Shown: positions 1 to 12,479, numbered from the stretch's first letter. The stretch: 64,000 nt of DNA from Welwitschia mirabilis (GCA_051453625.1 JBOZIK010000001.1:253122086-253186085); one strand, 5' to 3'. The notes: generated from the sequence alone by a model not told the origin. Numbers and translations are program-made.

Positions 1-1532
1 AAAGTCTTAAAGAAATAAAAGTTAAATAGTATTTGTATTAAGTGAATCAAGATTTATATTATAAAGCAGCCGTAGCTCAATGGAGGATGCATAGCCTAAT
101 ACTAAAAAATATGTTTATATATAATGATAAAAGATGGATCTCCTACCCTTTGATATCCTATCATGAAAATTTTTAGTGCATTGAAAATGATAGGATAATC
201 AAGGAGGAGGTTTATTATGATAAAGAAAAACCTAATCAACACTTAAGATGTAATAGATATGTTGGAAATGCATAGAATTATGAGAAAGAAATGGATAAAA
301 TTTGGCAAGTCGTTTCACTTTTTAGATGATAAAGGGAACGATACCAACTACAAAGGCTTTACATTAGCTACTCAATTTGTCCAGTGAATATCCATATTAA
401 TAAGTCTGCATCTATCATCTTAACTATCGTTTGGATAATTAAGTGGATGATATGCTTTTACAAAAGGTTTCTTGAATTTTATTAGCTTTTTTATTTACAA
501 CATATTTGCTTCAAACATGAAGTATTGTGAATTGCTTCAAATTCTATAAAATGTAATGGAGTTTGTATGATTTCATAAATTTATATTTGAATCTTCATAA
601 TTGTACAAACTCAGCATAAACCAATCTAATGTATTGTAAAATAACTCATAATACCCCATTTAAATACATAATATTTGACATCATATCACTTATTATATTT
701 ATGCATTTCCAAGCCATACTAGATATGTAATCTACTTTCCATGGTTGTTAATAAAATCCTATAATTTTATTTAGGATTTGCGCAATAAGGCATTATAAAA
801 TAAGCCAAGAGAGTTCTATAAACACTAATCTTAAGATAATCATGATTGATTGTCTTCTTAATATAATAAATTCATAATTTGATTATTCACTCTTATTCAA
901 TAAAGTAATTTATTATGCAACTTAATATAAAGTGGACTAAGAAATTTTAATTAAGGAATTTGTATTTAGAAAGTAAAATTCCTAATCCATGTCATTTGGA
1001 AGCTATATTATCATTTCAATCATTTGTTTATGTAACTAATGTTAATGTTCATTCATTTAAAGCTCTGTAATATTAGAGAATGTTGGTAATTTTTATAATT
1101 TCTAGATTTATTATCAATACATGGTTAGCATAATAGTTAAGAAAAGGTAGTAATGGTTTCTTCTAATATTGTATTAAAACATAGTAATGATTACTTGCCA
1201 TAAGTGAAGATTAGTATTTACTAATAAATATTTTTTCTGAATACCTTTAATGGGTATTAAAAAATAAAGGCAAAATAATAGAATTACCCTTAGTTAAAGA
1301 AATAGGATAGAGGTAAAATAATATGATGAGATTAAAAGCAAAACTTTATCAATTTATTTTAACAATATGCTAAGTAACAACTAATGTTTTAGCATAGTAA
1401 TGAATATTAGCTCTAAAAATATGATGCACACAAATAGAGACATGCATGCATCCATGTAATAGGAATTATATGTAAGAGGAAACTTTATGAGAAAATTATG
1501 AATATTTAATCTAGATCAAGCTCACTATAAAT

Positions 1533-1632
1533 NNNNNNNNNNNNNNNNNNNNNNNNNNNNNNNNNNNNNNNNNNNNNNNNNNNNNNNNNNNNNNNNNNNN
1601 NNNNNNNNNNNNNNNNNNNNNNNNNNNNNNNN
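1533..1632. other. assembly gap of 100 N flanked by a repeated sequence
   Basis: Exactly 100 N. About 29 bases ending at 1532 recur almost unchanged directly after the gap from 1633. The gap may therefore be an unmerged contig overlap, or it may hide a short tandem duplication. Confidence 0.9.
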
Positions 1633-2130
1633 ATTTAATCTAGATCAAGCTCACTAGAAATCAATATCATTATAAGCATAAGCTACCTAGTAAGGAAGAA
1701 AATAGAATGGTCAATTTATTATCAAATAGATATGCCTAGAAAATCATTCAATGCAATGAATACACTAAATAAGAAACTCAACAATATCTTGAACAAGTGA
1801 AAGACATCACAATATTAATTCTAAAACAAGTGTTTAAGTAATCATCCACAACTAAAGTCATAAGATTTCTTAAAGGCTTAGTCCATTTACAACACTACAT
1901 AATAATTAAAAAAAACCATTATGTAAGAAAAATATTATGTATTCAATGCATAACATCATAAAGAATAACTTTTCACATGCATTCCTTATCTTACTAGTGT
2001 CACAAGGCTAGTTAAGCATTATTGTCTTAAGTAAACAAGAGTCTAAGATAGGAGTAAAAACAAGTTTTAATATTTCTAAAGACCATTAAATATAATAATA
2101 AATATCTTAAAAACCATATAATAATATAAT

Positions 2131-2230
2131 NNNNNNNNNNNNNNNNNNNNNNNNNNNNNNNNNNNNNNNNNNNNNNNNNNNNNNNNNNNNNNNNNNNNNN
2201 NNNNNNNNNNNNNNNNNNNNNNNNNNNNNN
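2131..2230. other. assembly gap of 100 N flanked by a repeated sequence
   Basis: Exactly 100 N. About 27 bases before the gap (2104-2130) recur directly after it (2231-2257). This is the same pattern as at 1533-1632. Confidence 0.9.
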
Positions 2231-2292
2231 TATCTTAAAAACCATATAATAATATAAGTATAATTTATTTATTTTAAATAAAACATAATTCT

Positions 2293-2367
2293 CATAATTA
2301 TGAGGATATTTAAGTATATGTAATGCTAACATTTTTATGTTGGATAAATTTGAAACAGATAAGAAGT
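2293..2367 (+). repeat. LTR-like segment inverted relative to the copia LTR at 8.07-8.14 kb
   Basis: About 70 bases here read as the reverse complement of about 8066-8135, with only a few mismatches. The core shared piece runs through ATATTTAAGTATATGTAATG. The 8.1 kb copy sits in the 5' LTR of the minus-strand copia element, so a normal 3' LTR on this side would read in the same orientation. It reads the opposite way. It may be a fragment of another copy, or the result of an inversion. Confidence 0.6.
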
Positions 2368-2549
2368 ATGCAAAACACACATGTTAATTTCAGATGACCC
2401 AATGATTTAAAAACTTCAAAGTTATGTAAAATAATCACTCAAATAAAAATAAATTTAGAAATGTTTTACTATTATTTTAGAGCTGGGATAGCACCGAATA
2501 TGCTTGAAGTTTTACTGTTATTCTCTTCCTTAATCTAAATGTTAAGAAT

Positions 2550-3050
2550 TTACAACCTCTCTCTCAAATCTTGGAATCTTGTCTTATCTAGAGACTTTAT
2601 AAAAAAATTAGCAAGTTGTAACTTGGAGGGGTAATAATCAAGAATAAGAAGTCCATCTTCAACTAGATTTTGAATGAAATAAAACTTTATATAAATGTTC
2701 TTGGTTCTTGCATGTATGACTGGATTCCTTAAAATTGCTATGACATAAGCACTAATACATAGTAGATGTATAGGATTATCAATAAGAATATTAAAATCTT
2801 CAAACAGTTTATCAAGCCATACCAACTGTTATCTTGCTAAATGGACTACCATGTACTTATCTTCAATAGTGGAAATAGCCATATAATATTGATTTTTACT
2901 TGCTCATAAGAAAAGGCTTTCTCCAAGAAGCATTACATATCTTGTTGTGATTTTTCAATTATTAAGACTGTTAGCCAAATCTGCATTAACATATCCAACA
3001 ATTTGAGTATTGTTATTTGCCTCGTAAAAGAGTCCATAATTCATTGTGCA
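2550..3050 (-). pseudogene. copia 1 RNase H relic
   Basis: The minus-strand reading has the end of a copia RNase H: NPVIHARTKNIYIKFYFIQ, then a segment in which the usual ADIFTK-like motif reads ANFFIK, and a terminal RFQDLRERL. This is the standard C-terminus of copia pol, which removes RNA from the RNA:DNA hybrid. The first acidic position, usually CDN, reads as LCIS, and the Asp of the ADIFTK-like motif has become Asn, so activity is unlikely. Upstream, toward 3050, the frame continues with stops. Confidence 0.75.
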
Positions 3051-3059
3051 TTTAATATA

Positions 3060-4254
3060 ATATAATATTATTTTAACAAAATCAAAATCGGGCGTTCTTG
3101 GACAAGTCATAAATCTAGAAATCAAGCTAATTGCCTATTGAATATCAGCATGAGTTGTAGTTATATACATTAAGCTACCAATCATAGATCTATAGGTATA
3201 CTCATCAACCTCATCTCCCTTCATGCATATTTTAATTTTGTGATTGGTTAGTAAGGAAGTGGAGATGGATTTGCATTCTTAAATATCAAATTTTTTTAAC
3301 ATATAAAATGCATATTTACCTTGATTTAAGAATATGCCTCTTGGATTTTGTAGAATATGGATCCAAGGTAATAAGAGAGTGGGCTAAAATTAGTTATTTC
3401 AAACTCTCTTATCATATCATTCTTAAACTTGTCACCAAATTCTTATCTATGCCACTACATATTATATCATCAACATAGATTAAGACAAAAATTGAATGGC
3501 CTCTGGTGGCTTTCTTATATAAATTATTTTTAGAATGATACTTCTTGTAATGATGATTTTGTAAATAAGAAGATAGCCTTGATAACCAAGCTGTTAGGGC
3601 TTGTTTCAAACCATACAATGCCTTTTTCAATAAATAAACATGATTTTTCCTACCTTGTTTTACAAAATCTTCAAGTTATGACATGTACATCTCTTCTTCA
3701 AGAACCCCATTTAGGAAGGTAGATTTCACATTAATTTTCTAAAAAATCATATAATTTTTGGGAGCATAGGTAAGAAAGGATCTAATAGATTTAAGATGAG
3801 CAATAGGAGCATACATTTCACAATCATTTATGCCTGCTTTCTATACATAATGAAGAGCAACAAGATAAGCTTTATATTTGTTAATTGTATCATCAAAATT
3901 GTTTTTAGTTTTATAAATCCCTTTGGTGCCAATGATATTTTTGCTTTGTGGTCTAGGAATAAGAATCCATGTCTTGTTCTTTTCAATTTGTGAAATTTCT
4001 TCCTCCTTTGTCTTGATCCAATGTGAGTATTTTATGGCTTTCTTAAAGTGAATAGGATCTTGATTTAAAGATTCATAGTTTAAAGCTAAATAATCTTTTA
4101 GAATGTTATTGCATATCTTAGATTTTGAGATTATGCCAATATTTTTCTTACTTCTTCTTATTGTAGAAGGTTCACTAGTACCTATGATGTTGAATGGATT
4201 ATGATAGGAGGTTATCCTTTTATGTTTTGAATGAGTATTAAGATTTTGATCCAA
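3060..4254 (-). pseudogene. copia 1 reverse transcriptase relic
   Basis: The RT N-terminus (about 3841-4254) shows KEEEISQIEKNKTW, KNIIGTKGIYK and NKYKAYLVA, the copia RVT_2 pattern. The central palm follows at about 3412-3630 with KKALYGLKQA and the catalytic box YVDDII at 3463-3477, which is intact. The Pro usually found after GLKQA reads as Leu, a C to T type change. Several stops and frame changes separate the blocks. Its role was copying the element RNA into cDNA in virus-like particles. Confidence 0.85.
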
Positions 4255-4759
4255 TAATTCAGATAAAGTTTTAGATTTATTTTCATCTAAATTTTGTGCA
4301 AGAATGTGTACTTGATTTGTACTAGAATTTATGCCATCAACAGGGATTTGTTCAAATGCCCTTTATTCCTCATTATCACCTTTATATTCACTAGATACAA
4401 CATTACAAGAATCATTATCATCAATAATAGAAATAGGATTAGATGATTTAAAGACATTAATTTTACATTAATACATTTTAAAACCTTTCTTGAATGTAAA
4501 TCATAACATCTGTAAGCCTTGCTTTGACTAGAGTAACTAAGAAAAATATACTATTTGGATCTAGGTTCCAATTTATCTTGATTATGATTAGTGTTTTTAA
4601 CATAACATTTAAATGCAAAAAATTGAAAATAAAACAAATTGGGTTTAATGCCATATCATTACTCATATGAAGTGGAGTTACCAAGATGCCTTCTCAACAT
4701 GTGAATTTGAAGGTAATTTGATGTATTAATTTTTTCAAGCCAAAAGATTTTATCAAGAT

Positions 4760-5340
4760 TAGCTTGAATTAACATGGTTCTTGCCATATCTAGTAGAGAA
4801 TGATTTTTCCTTTTCATAACTCCATTTTTTTATGGAGTATATGCTATTGTCAATTAGTAAGTAATGCTGTATTTTGCAACTAGGATTGAAAATCATTTAA
4901 CAATTACTTACCTCCTCTATTAGTTCTTAAGCACTTTATCTTAAAATCCATTTCTCTTTTAGCCCACTTTTGAAATAATTTAAAAGCTTGCAATGAGATT
5001 TATATTTTAAGAAATGAACATGACATAATCTTAAAAAATCATCAGTAAATATAATAAAGTACTTATAACCACCTAGACTAGAAGAGATGAATGGGTCACA
5101 AATATCTGAATGCACTAATGACAATTGCTAAGATGATCTAGTTAAGATTTTTGGAAAAGAGACCCTTGTTTGCTTTTCTCGAATGCATTCCTTACATGTG
5201 TTAGTGGGTTTAATTTAGAGATTGGGCAATCCCCTAAAAAGCTTGTGTTTGATCATTTTATTCAAATATTTGGTTGAGATGTGTCCTAATTTTCTATGCC
5301 ATGTCCAAAAATCTTCTTTTCTATAAACTAAATCTTTCTT
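4760..5340 (-). pseudogene. copia 1 integrase relic with HHCC finger
   Basis: Minus-strand translation from about 5335 gives WHRKLGHIS, then NTCKECIREKQ, the complete HHCC zinc-binding pattern of the GAG-pre-integrase region. About 25 residues later the catalytic core begins with LVHSDIC at about 5100-5124. The first catalytic Asp is kept, and YFIIFTDDFLR gives the conserved second block. The usual GGP after HSD has become DP. Later parts of the core carry stops. The enzyme would have inserted cDNA into the host genome. Confidence 0.85.
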
Positions 5341-5389
5341 AAATGTGATTTAATACAAGTTATTTCCTATTTTGTGAACTTCTAAGATT

Positions 5390-5640
5390 TGTTTTCCTTT
5401 TGATAAGATGCATTTTTCATCTTCAAACTTAGCCTTGAAACCATTTCCAATTAATTGCCCTAAACTAATAATATTATAATGGGCATTAAGAACATAAAAA
5501 ACATCATGAATTATGAAATTATTACCTTTGTAATTTTTAACAAGAAGGGTACCATGACCTTTGATTTCTCATGAGGCTTCTCCTCTAAAGCTTACTACTC
5601 CATGATCTTTTTCTTCTATTCTTTATTGCTTTGAATATTC
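5390..5640 (-). pseudogene. copia 1 protease C-terminal relic
   Basis: Between the gag zinc knuckle and the integrase finger the minus strand reads IKGHGTLLVKNYKGNN, then HDVFYVLNAHYNIISLGQ. This is the familiar segment after the copia aspartic protease active site: a GxGT block, then DV.YV....NLIS.GQL. The active-site DSG itself is not clearly readable in the decayed sequence. The frame runs into the integrase region with few stops, making this one of the best kept parts of the element. Confidence 0.7.
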
Positions 5641-5651
5641 AACTTGTTTTT

Positions 5652-6590
5652 CTATGTTGTCTTTGTCTGTATCACTCCATTTCTTTTTTCTATAATCTTT
5701 AATAAGATGATCCTTTTTATGGTAATAGTGACATTTCCTAGTTTCTTTCTAATTAGAGGATGATGGACATCCTTCAAACTAAAATTACCTCTTTCATTAT
5801 GTTGGATTTTTTCTTGTTCTCTTCCTAGATCTCTACCTTGGCTTCTACCTCTTCCTATTTTATTATATTGTCCTCTTCCTTTATAACCACTTCTACCTCT
5901 TCCATGATGGAATTCTTTTAAAGCTATAGCATTTTTTTTCTCATCTTTCTTAAGGGTAAGCTCATATTGGGTAAATTTACTGAAGAGTTCTTCAAGAGAG
6001 AGTGTTATTAAGTCTAAGATATTATGGAGGGTAATGGTTATGGGATTGAATGGTTTTTTGAGGAATCTCAAGATTTTGAGGGTAACATCATTATTTTTCA
6101 TTTCATAATCTAAATCTTACATCTTTTTAACTATGTCTTTAATCCTCTAAATGTAGGCTTCTAAATTCTCATTGTCTTTCATTTTTATGTTGTCAAATTG
6201 GGTTTTAAGGTTTTCTAACCTAATGACCTTCACATTTTCATGTCCTTGATACACTTCATTTAACCCTCTTCATAATATATAAGTTAACTCAAATTTGCTA
6301 AATTTTTTTTAAACTCAAAATCAGACATGCATGAATGAATAATTGTCATAGCCTTACAATATTCCTTCCTATATTTGTCATAATCTCTTGTATCATCTTT
6401 AGGTTTTGCATAGCAAAATTGACTTACGTATAGTTCTAAAGTTCTTTATATTTGAGGTAGATCTCCATTATTCTTTTCTAGACCTCAAATACTTCTCCTT
6501 CCAATTCTTAGAATCTTAAGGAGTTTTTTTAACATGATCTTAAGGACTTTCTCTTTAGTCCTTATTCATCATACCACCTCCTCTTTTGGA
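5652..6590 (-). pseudogene. copia 1 gag relic with degenerate CCHC knuckle
   Basis: The N-terminal gag part (about 6300-6590) reads like a copia gag with DDTRDYDKYRKEYCKAM followed by HSCMSDFEF. A basic GRGR-rich stretch at about 5820-5910 precedes the zinc knuckle at 5692-5733, which reads KCHYYHKKDHLIKDY. The C-X2-C-X4-H-X4-C frame is obvious, but the second and fourth ligands are Tyr. Both can be explained by TGT to TAT changes. The capsid would have packaged the element RNA. Confidence 0.75.
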
Positions 6591-6599
6591 GTGGAACAC

Positions 6600-7732
6600 A
6601 AAACATGTATTACGAGTAGACCCTTTACTTTGGATTGCACATTTTACTCAAGCTTCTTCACCTTGAAGCTACATCCATGTCTTTGAAATAAATATCTCAA
6701 AGTTTCTAACTTCTTTATAATTTAAAATTAAAGAAATTAGAAAGGAGCACAATAAGATGCCTTCTTTACATTCTAGGTTACTTTTACAATAATGTTCCAA
6801 AGGGGATGGTATGTAATGCGCTTCTAAGAAATACAATAAAGACTTATTTTTTGAAAAAATCATGTTGGAACTATTAAGACCCTAATTCATATTACCTCCT
6901 TCACAACCAATAGTTTTTTTTTAAACAAATGAAGGCTTGACAACTAATAAGAAATTGGGGTTTTAATAAGAGGTTAAAATAACAACATACTATTTAAAAC
7001 TCTAGAAGTACTTCTAATGAATTATACTAAATAATGCCTACATCATTGTGACCATTATCACTCTTTGTTTTAGGCTTCTTTTCCTATTGATGAATATTTC
7101 CATTTCCAAAGCCGAAATTAGAAGTTAAGTTCATATTATTTATTTTATAAGTCTTATGATTTTATCCTTTCTTAATCAGTTGAGATCCTTCAAATCTTTT
7201 TGTGCTTGAGATAATCCTTTTTGTGGCTATGTTTATTTGGAGAATCTCTATTTTTTTTTCTTTCTTAGACCTTTGATGATTCCTTTATTTATTCTTTGAA
7301 TCCATCTCTCTATTTATGTCTCTATCTTTATGTCTATCCCTATCATGTTCCTGCTCATCTTTATGGTGTGAGAACTCATCCTTGTCTTAGTTAGTATCCT
7401 TCATGTGCAATCTCTATTTATCATCTCCATGTCCATATAAAAATCCATCAGAATCTATCTGCAGTTTTGGCATAAAATGGAGTTAAAAACCTTGAAAAAT
7501 AGAGGAAGGAATTATGGGTGGGAAAAAATCCCTATAGAGGTCCTAAAATTGGACTTGCTCCTCGTCTTCTTTCACAAAACTTCAAACTTCTGAAATATCA
7601 AAATACTAAAGGAAAAATTTTCACTCTTAAAGAATAAATCAACTTTATAAAAGCACATATAGATCCTCTCTTTAAGATTTCTTCTTCAAGTCTTTTAAGA
7701 ATTGTGAGGGATTGTAGTGAAGTAATGAAGCT
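6600..7732 (-). other. copia 1 long leader with a charged, host-like stretch
   Basis: About 1.1 kb separates the primer binding site from recognisable gag, much longer than a typical copia leader. At about 7290-7400 the minus strand encodes a run rich in His, Lys, Asp and Arg (HHKDEQEHDRDRHKDRDINR), continuing with Lys-rich text. Such RD/HKD-rich sequence is typical of RS-like tails of nuclear RNA-binding or transcription proteins, not of copia gag. It may be a captured host fragment. I cannot name a parent gene. Confidence 0.45.
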
Positions 7733-7749
7733 CACCAGCTTTGATACCA
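7733..7749 (-). other. copia 1 primer binding site
   Basis: On the minus strand the 17 bases read TGGTATCAAAGCTGGTG. Plant copia elements typically use the 3' end of initiator tRNA-Met with a site close to TGGTATCAGAGC. The site lies directly next to the LTR end and points toward gag, fixing the orientation of the element. Confidence 0.8.
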
Positions 7750-8142
7750 TTTAAAGGATTTAAAAACCAGTTTGAAGAGACAGAAGATAGGTGAGCACCC
7801 ACAAAACATTGAGAAAATACCATGCATAAAAAATAACAAATCTCATTCATTAAATATGGAGGCCCTAGCCCCTAGCCATGTCAGGAACAATGGCTAGACA
7901 TATTTTTCATTAGATTTTAAATCAAATTTATACATGATTTTGTAATAAGTTATCTCATAATTCTCTCATCTAGGTTCATCTTTTATGGATCTATTCTTAT
8001 CATATCTTGATTCAACTTTTCCTAATGTTCATCTCTCCTTTTTTTAATTTTGAATACCTCTTATCTATTTCAAATTTGTATAACATAAAAATGTTGGCAT
8101 TACATATACTTAAATATCCCACCAATCACCCCCTTAATGATA
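7750..8142 (-). repeat. copia 1 5' LTR
   Basis: This is the sequence upstream (minus sense) of the primer binding site. The far border is set at the minus-strand TG of TGATTGGTGGGATATTTAAG at about 8139. The inner end should be CA but appears to read TA. About 390 bp would be an ordinary copia LTR length. A run AAGGGGG just outside the TG resembles a polypurine tract, which may be chance. Confidence 0.55.
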
Positions 8143-11100
8143 AAATTTTATAATTTTATAATTTATTTAAATTAAGATTCTTTTTTAACATCAATTTTAT
8201 AAAATATCATTTACAAGTTATTCATAATTATAAAATTGAGAAGAAAAAATCAGAAAACCTATAACTAAAGTAGGTTAACTCACTAAAGGTAGTTAGCCTC
8301 CTTATTAATTGGATGTAAATGGGAAGGGAAAGGCCTTTTCTATGCTATCTAAGACACTGCTTCTCAAGAACTAGATCTTCTGCATTTGTGGATGTTACTT
8401 CTTTAGAGATTATACATATTTCTTTTCATTGTAAGAGTAGACTGTGATTCTTCTCAATTCATAGAATTAAAACACATCAAGATCTACTTCTTTATGATTT
8501 AAAGCAAATACGAAATAGAGCTTATGCACAGAAAAATGAAGGTGGATCATTAGAATTTCCTTAAAAATTGATTAGATTCAAACTTGAATATTCTTTACCA
8601 AAAAATATCAATTCTCATAAGATTTGAAATAGGTCTAGAAAATTTATGTATAAGGCCTAGAGCTCTAGAATCATAGCTTTTTGACAGATCGAGCTCTTAA
8701 GCTAGGAATGAAGACTTTAAATTAAGATGCATTAAATTAGAGATCCTTCCACTTTCTCATTGCATATGCATAGGACAATAATTTATTTAGGGTGAGAAAT
8801 TGGAAACAAAACAAAGAGGACTTGGGTATGAAGAGATCAATGCTTGAAATATGAAAATGAAGAACAATGGGGATGAAGAGAGGTCTTAGAAGGGAGTCAT
8901 CCTCTGATATGGTACCATAGTCAAAAACTATGTGCTACACAGTTGTTAGATTCCTATGCAGTCCCATTAACTATTTTTATAAATCATATAAAGAACCTCA
9001 TCAGTAATGCCCATATCACAATAAGATTAGAATTTAGAAATGTTTCCATTGTTATTACAACCCATTCAAAAAATTTATTCTTCATGATTCAAGAGTTAAA
9101 GAAGGATGAAGCTGGAAAGAATCCCCAGAATGGGGTAATTCTTACCTCTTTTTTATTCTTCTTTCTATCACTTTAAATGTATTTTTAAAGTACTAAACAT
9201 GGAAAACCATTACAGAGAATCCAAAGAAAATAAATCTATGTCTATTTTGATGCTGCACATCTCTTAATTTTCCTCAATAACTAGAGTTTATAATAAGGAA
9301 AATAAAAATGACCAATAAATAACTATCTATGAATTATTACTAATACATAATAGAATATAATTCCAGCTAGTTAGTGTGGGGACCTTCACTTAATAATGCC
9401 TCTAGAAATTGTCTTTAACCATTAGTAATTGCAGATCTTACAACTAAAACTACTATTGCATTCTTTCTAGTGGCTATGTCATGAAGTTAGAAATTTAGAT
9501 GGCTTACTCATCTTTTTTCTTTATAATTTTACAATTTTTCACACTATTTTGATATCTTCTCATAAAGGTATTGAGATGCTTGCATAGTTGCAAGTAAAAA
9601 TGGGAATAGGACACTCTTTTCTAACTATTTTCTCAGAGGGCATAAGTGCTAAAAAAAGGATGCAATCTTCCTTTCATGCCACCTTATTAATTTTCCATTC
9701 CAATGCATGTTTTATGATCTTCTTCCTAGTTGCATTCATAAGCATAATGATTTTTTAAGTTGTGCTTTTAAAGAAGGATGCACTATTTTGACACCGCTTA
9801 TGTTTATTACTACTAAAGCTATGTCTGCAATTGTACCTAGTGTTACTCAGGCTGTTGGAGCTATATTTGCAATTTTACCTAGTATTGCTCAAATTCTCTA
9901 TTACTTTATGTGATCACATTCTTAGCAAAGCTCATCATAATCCTAGGCTTTAAAAATAGCCCTCATGTTAGTCAGATTATTTGTTTGAGCATGATTTAAT
10001 CTCTACTCTAAATATTGAAGCAAAGATGAATGTAGAACAAAGCGGGATCCCTTTCTAAGAGATTAGTTAATTCTATTAAAAATATTTCAATAGTTATAGA
10101 AATCTAGATGACAATCAAGGAAAAAAATACAAGATATTATTGAAACTGAAGCATTTCCTAAATTATTTAAAAAGGATTTACTCAAGAAGATATCTGGTAT
10201 CCTATGTGCTTTTACAAAGATGAAAACCTCTAGAAAACTCATCCAATATGTAAGAATCATTGTTAATGAGTTCTAAAAGAAAAGACATATGGAAACACAA
10301 GAATTTGTATAGTATAGAGTTTCAAAATAATTTATCATTTTGAATTCTAACTCTCTTCAAATAAAAACCATGGTTTTATAAAATAACAAGGCTTTGTCAT
10401 TTAAAACTTTGTGGGCATTTAATGATCTTATAACTTCATTGAGGCTATGCATTCACTCTTATAGAAGAATACCTTCTATTGTAGGCATTTCATACAACAT
10501 CTAAAAAAAATTTCAACCGCTCAAACTTATCATCTAGAAAACAAAACCCATAACTAAGATTATAATGACTTGATTTTTTGAATCAAGAGTTTGTTTAGAA
10601 GTTTATGTCTTCATAACCATGATTAACAAGAGTTTGTAAACACCATTGTAATCTTGATGGTATCTTAATTTTTCCTTCAATAATATGGACATAGCTTTAG
10701 CATAATTTACTAAGCATAAGAATATGAATAAATAGAAAAATCTCAACTAATACTATAACATAATTTACATTTTCGTGCTTAGAATTTGTCAAATATTAAT
10801 CTTAGATTAATAAAAAAAGCTAGAACAAGGTTTAATCATAGAATTATTTAATTATAAATGAGATATAATTATGTAACTAAATTACCTAGTCATGTTGGAA
10901 TGTTGATTTTAAAAACTTACCATGAGTAAATCATGTAATATTCATTCATATGGTAGTTTATGCATCATGGAAATGCATTATTAAAGAGTGAAATTATTTA
11001 ACTATTATGATTTTAACTTGGAATGAATTATCACATTTTGTTATGACAAGATATGTTATGATGCAATTGTTGTAATTTAATATAAGGTTGTGATGAAAAT

Positions 11101-12470
11101 TGTATAATTATTATGAATTTGTCTTAGATCAAATGATACTTAATTATACCATATTTTATCCTATGATATTAAGAAGTTAATTTAGTTACTAAATCATATT
11201 ATACCATATTGCATTATACCATAGCATACTACATAATGACATAACAAGGTCATAGTTTTTTCATGATATATAATATTATATTATACTATAAGTTTAGTAT
11301 TAACATTTAAGAATTTTTTTGTGTTCTTTGAAGTAATCAATGATTTGTTATTAAAAAATGTATGCATAAACAATCACCATGGTTCCTTCCAAATAACTCT
11401 CTAGTATAGGTAAGAAATGATGATAATATTTGTTAAAACAATAAATCCTTAATTTCTAATAATGAATAAAGCCTATTACAATATCAAATAATAATATTCA
11501 TGGATATTCTTTAGTTTTATATTAGAAAATAAAAAATCAAGTCTTGTAATACAAAAAAAATTGAAAAACAAAAGAAAGAAAAAGTTTTAATAATGTTTTC
11601 CTAGCTAAGAATAGGATTTAGGATAAGAATTTTACATTTTCTAAATAAAATGACACTTAGAATTAAAAAAAGTAACTTGAATATGGCATAAGAATAAGCC
11701 ATGCAATTGTAAATTCTATTAGCTCTTGTTTCAAATATTTCTTCTTTAAAAAAGAATTGAAAATATATTGTCAAGCCATCATGTAACAAAGAAATCTATG
11801 CAACCTTATTAAACATTTCAAATACCTTTTTCATATAGTTAATGCAATATCTTTTAGAAAGCTTTTACAAAAGTAGAATTACAATGAAATTCTATGTAAT
11901 GGTAGTTAACTTTATAATTAAATATAATAACATATCAAGAATTATAAAATGTAATCAAGATAATTGATTAATAATTTGCTTGATTCATTTGATAAAATAA
12001 TATTTCTTAACCACATTATGCCATTTATCTAGAAAAATACACTTTACATGTGATGTAATAGTGTTTCTTAATGATATTATGCCCCTTCCTTTAGCAAAAA
12101 ATACACTAATTTTTTTTCTTAAATCTAGTAAATAAATAGTTAAGAGTTAGAATATGAAAGTTGTAGAATTTATTATAAATAAAGTTTAAGTTATCAATTT
12201 ACTATTATATAAATTTATTTTAAGTTATGCTTATCTAATGTCCTGCAACAATATATCTAGGAGAATAACATTCTATAACAATATAAAAACAACATTAAAA
12301 AATCATTTTAAAAGTTCTTTTCAATCACTCATCCCTATTTAAATCATTTCAACCATCTTAGTTAAATTATTATTTTTAATTATTGTTTTACAACCAAAGG
12401 GAAAAAGGAATAAAGATTAACTTAAGCTTATGAAAACTATAATAAGGATGTTGTTAGGTTATGAAGGTTG
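8143..12470. other. AT-rich spacer, no recognised gene
   Basis: Nothing recognisable, apart from a possible decayed coding stretch listed separately at 9.64-10.56 kb. The part from 10.6 to 12.4 kb is extremely AT-rich, with stops in every frame. Confidence 0.5.
9640..10560 (+). pseudogene. possible decayed coding stretch, unrecognised
   Basis: A plus-strand frame at 9707-9913 contains a short internal repeat, IVPSVTQ and ILPSIAQ, from a 42-bp direct repeat (about 9828-9850 and 9870-9892). From about 10,130 to 10,500 the plus strand has protein-like text such as FKKDLLKKISGILCAF and LWAFNDLITSLRLCIHSYRR, broken by a few stops. Base composition is less extreme than around it. I do not recognise a family. 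It could be a chance run in AT-rich DNA. Confidence 0.2.
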
Positions 12471-12479
12471 TTAAGATAG

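Larger units (their letters stand above)
1..2292. other. AT-rich spacer with two scaffold gaps
   Basis: No gene is supported here. The sequence is very AT-rich, stops are dense in all frames and no protein motif is visible. A tRNA-like phrase near 68-96 has a box-A-like start but no box B. Two 100-N gaps lie at 1533-1632 and 2131-2230, each bounded by the same short sequence on both sides. Confidence 0.6.
2545..8142 (-). mobile_element. Ty1/copia LTR retrotransposon, decayed (copia 1)
   Basis: Read on the minus strand from high to low coordinates the order is LTR, primer binding site, long leader, gag, protease, integrase, reverse transcriptase and RNase H. Integrase before RT is the copia order. 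Each domain is recognisable by motif but broken by stops and frameshifts, so no functional polyprotein remains. The internal region is longer than usual, mainly because about 1.1 kb lies between the primer binding site and recognisable gag. A matching 3' LTR in direct orientation was not found. Only a short inverted LTR-like piece lies beyond the RNase H end. Confidence 0.85.

Noticed and set aside
68-96. tRNA-like phrase with a box-A-like sequence
   Set aside because: No box B, no cloverleaf and no 3' half follow in the next 80 bases.
2027-2380. 117-codon minus-strand open frame
   Set aside because: It spans the N gap and AT-rich sequence and has no motif.
8136-8150. Polypurine-tract-like AAGGGGG outside the copia 1 LTR
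   Set aside because: It would imply a second element upstream, but no copia RNase H text is readable at 8.2-8.9 kb.
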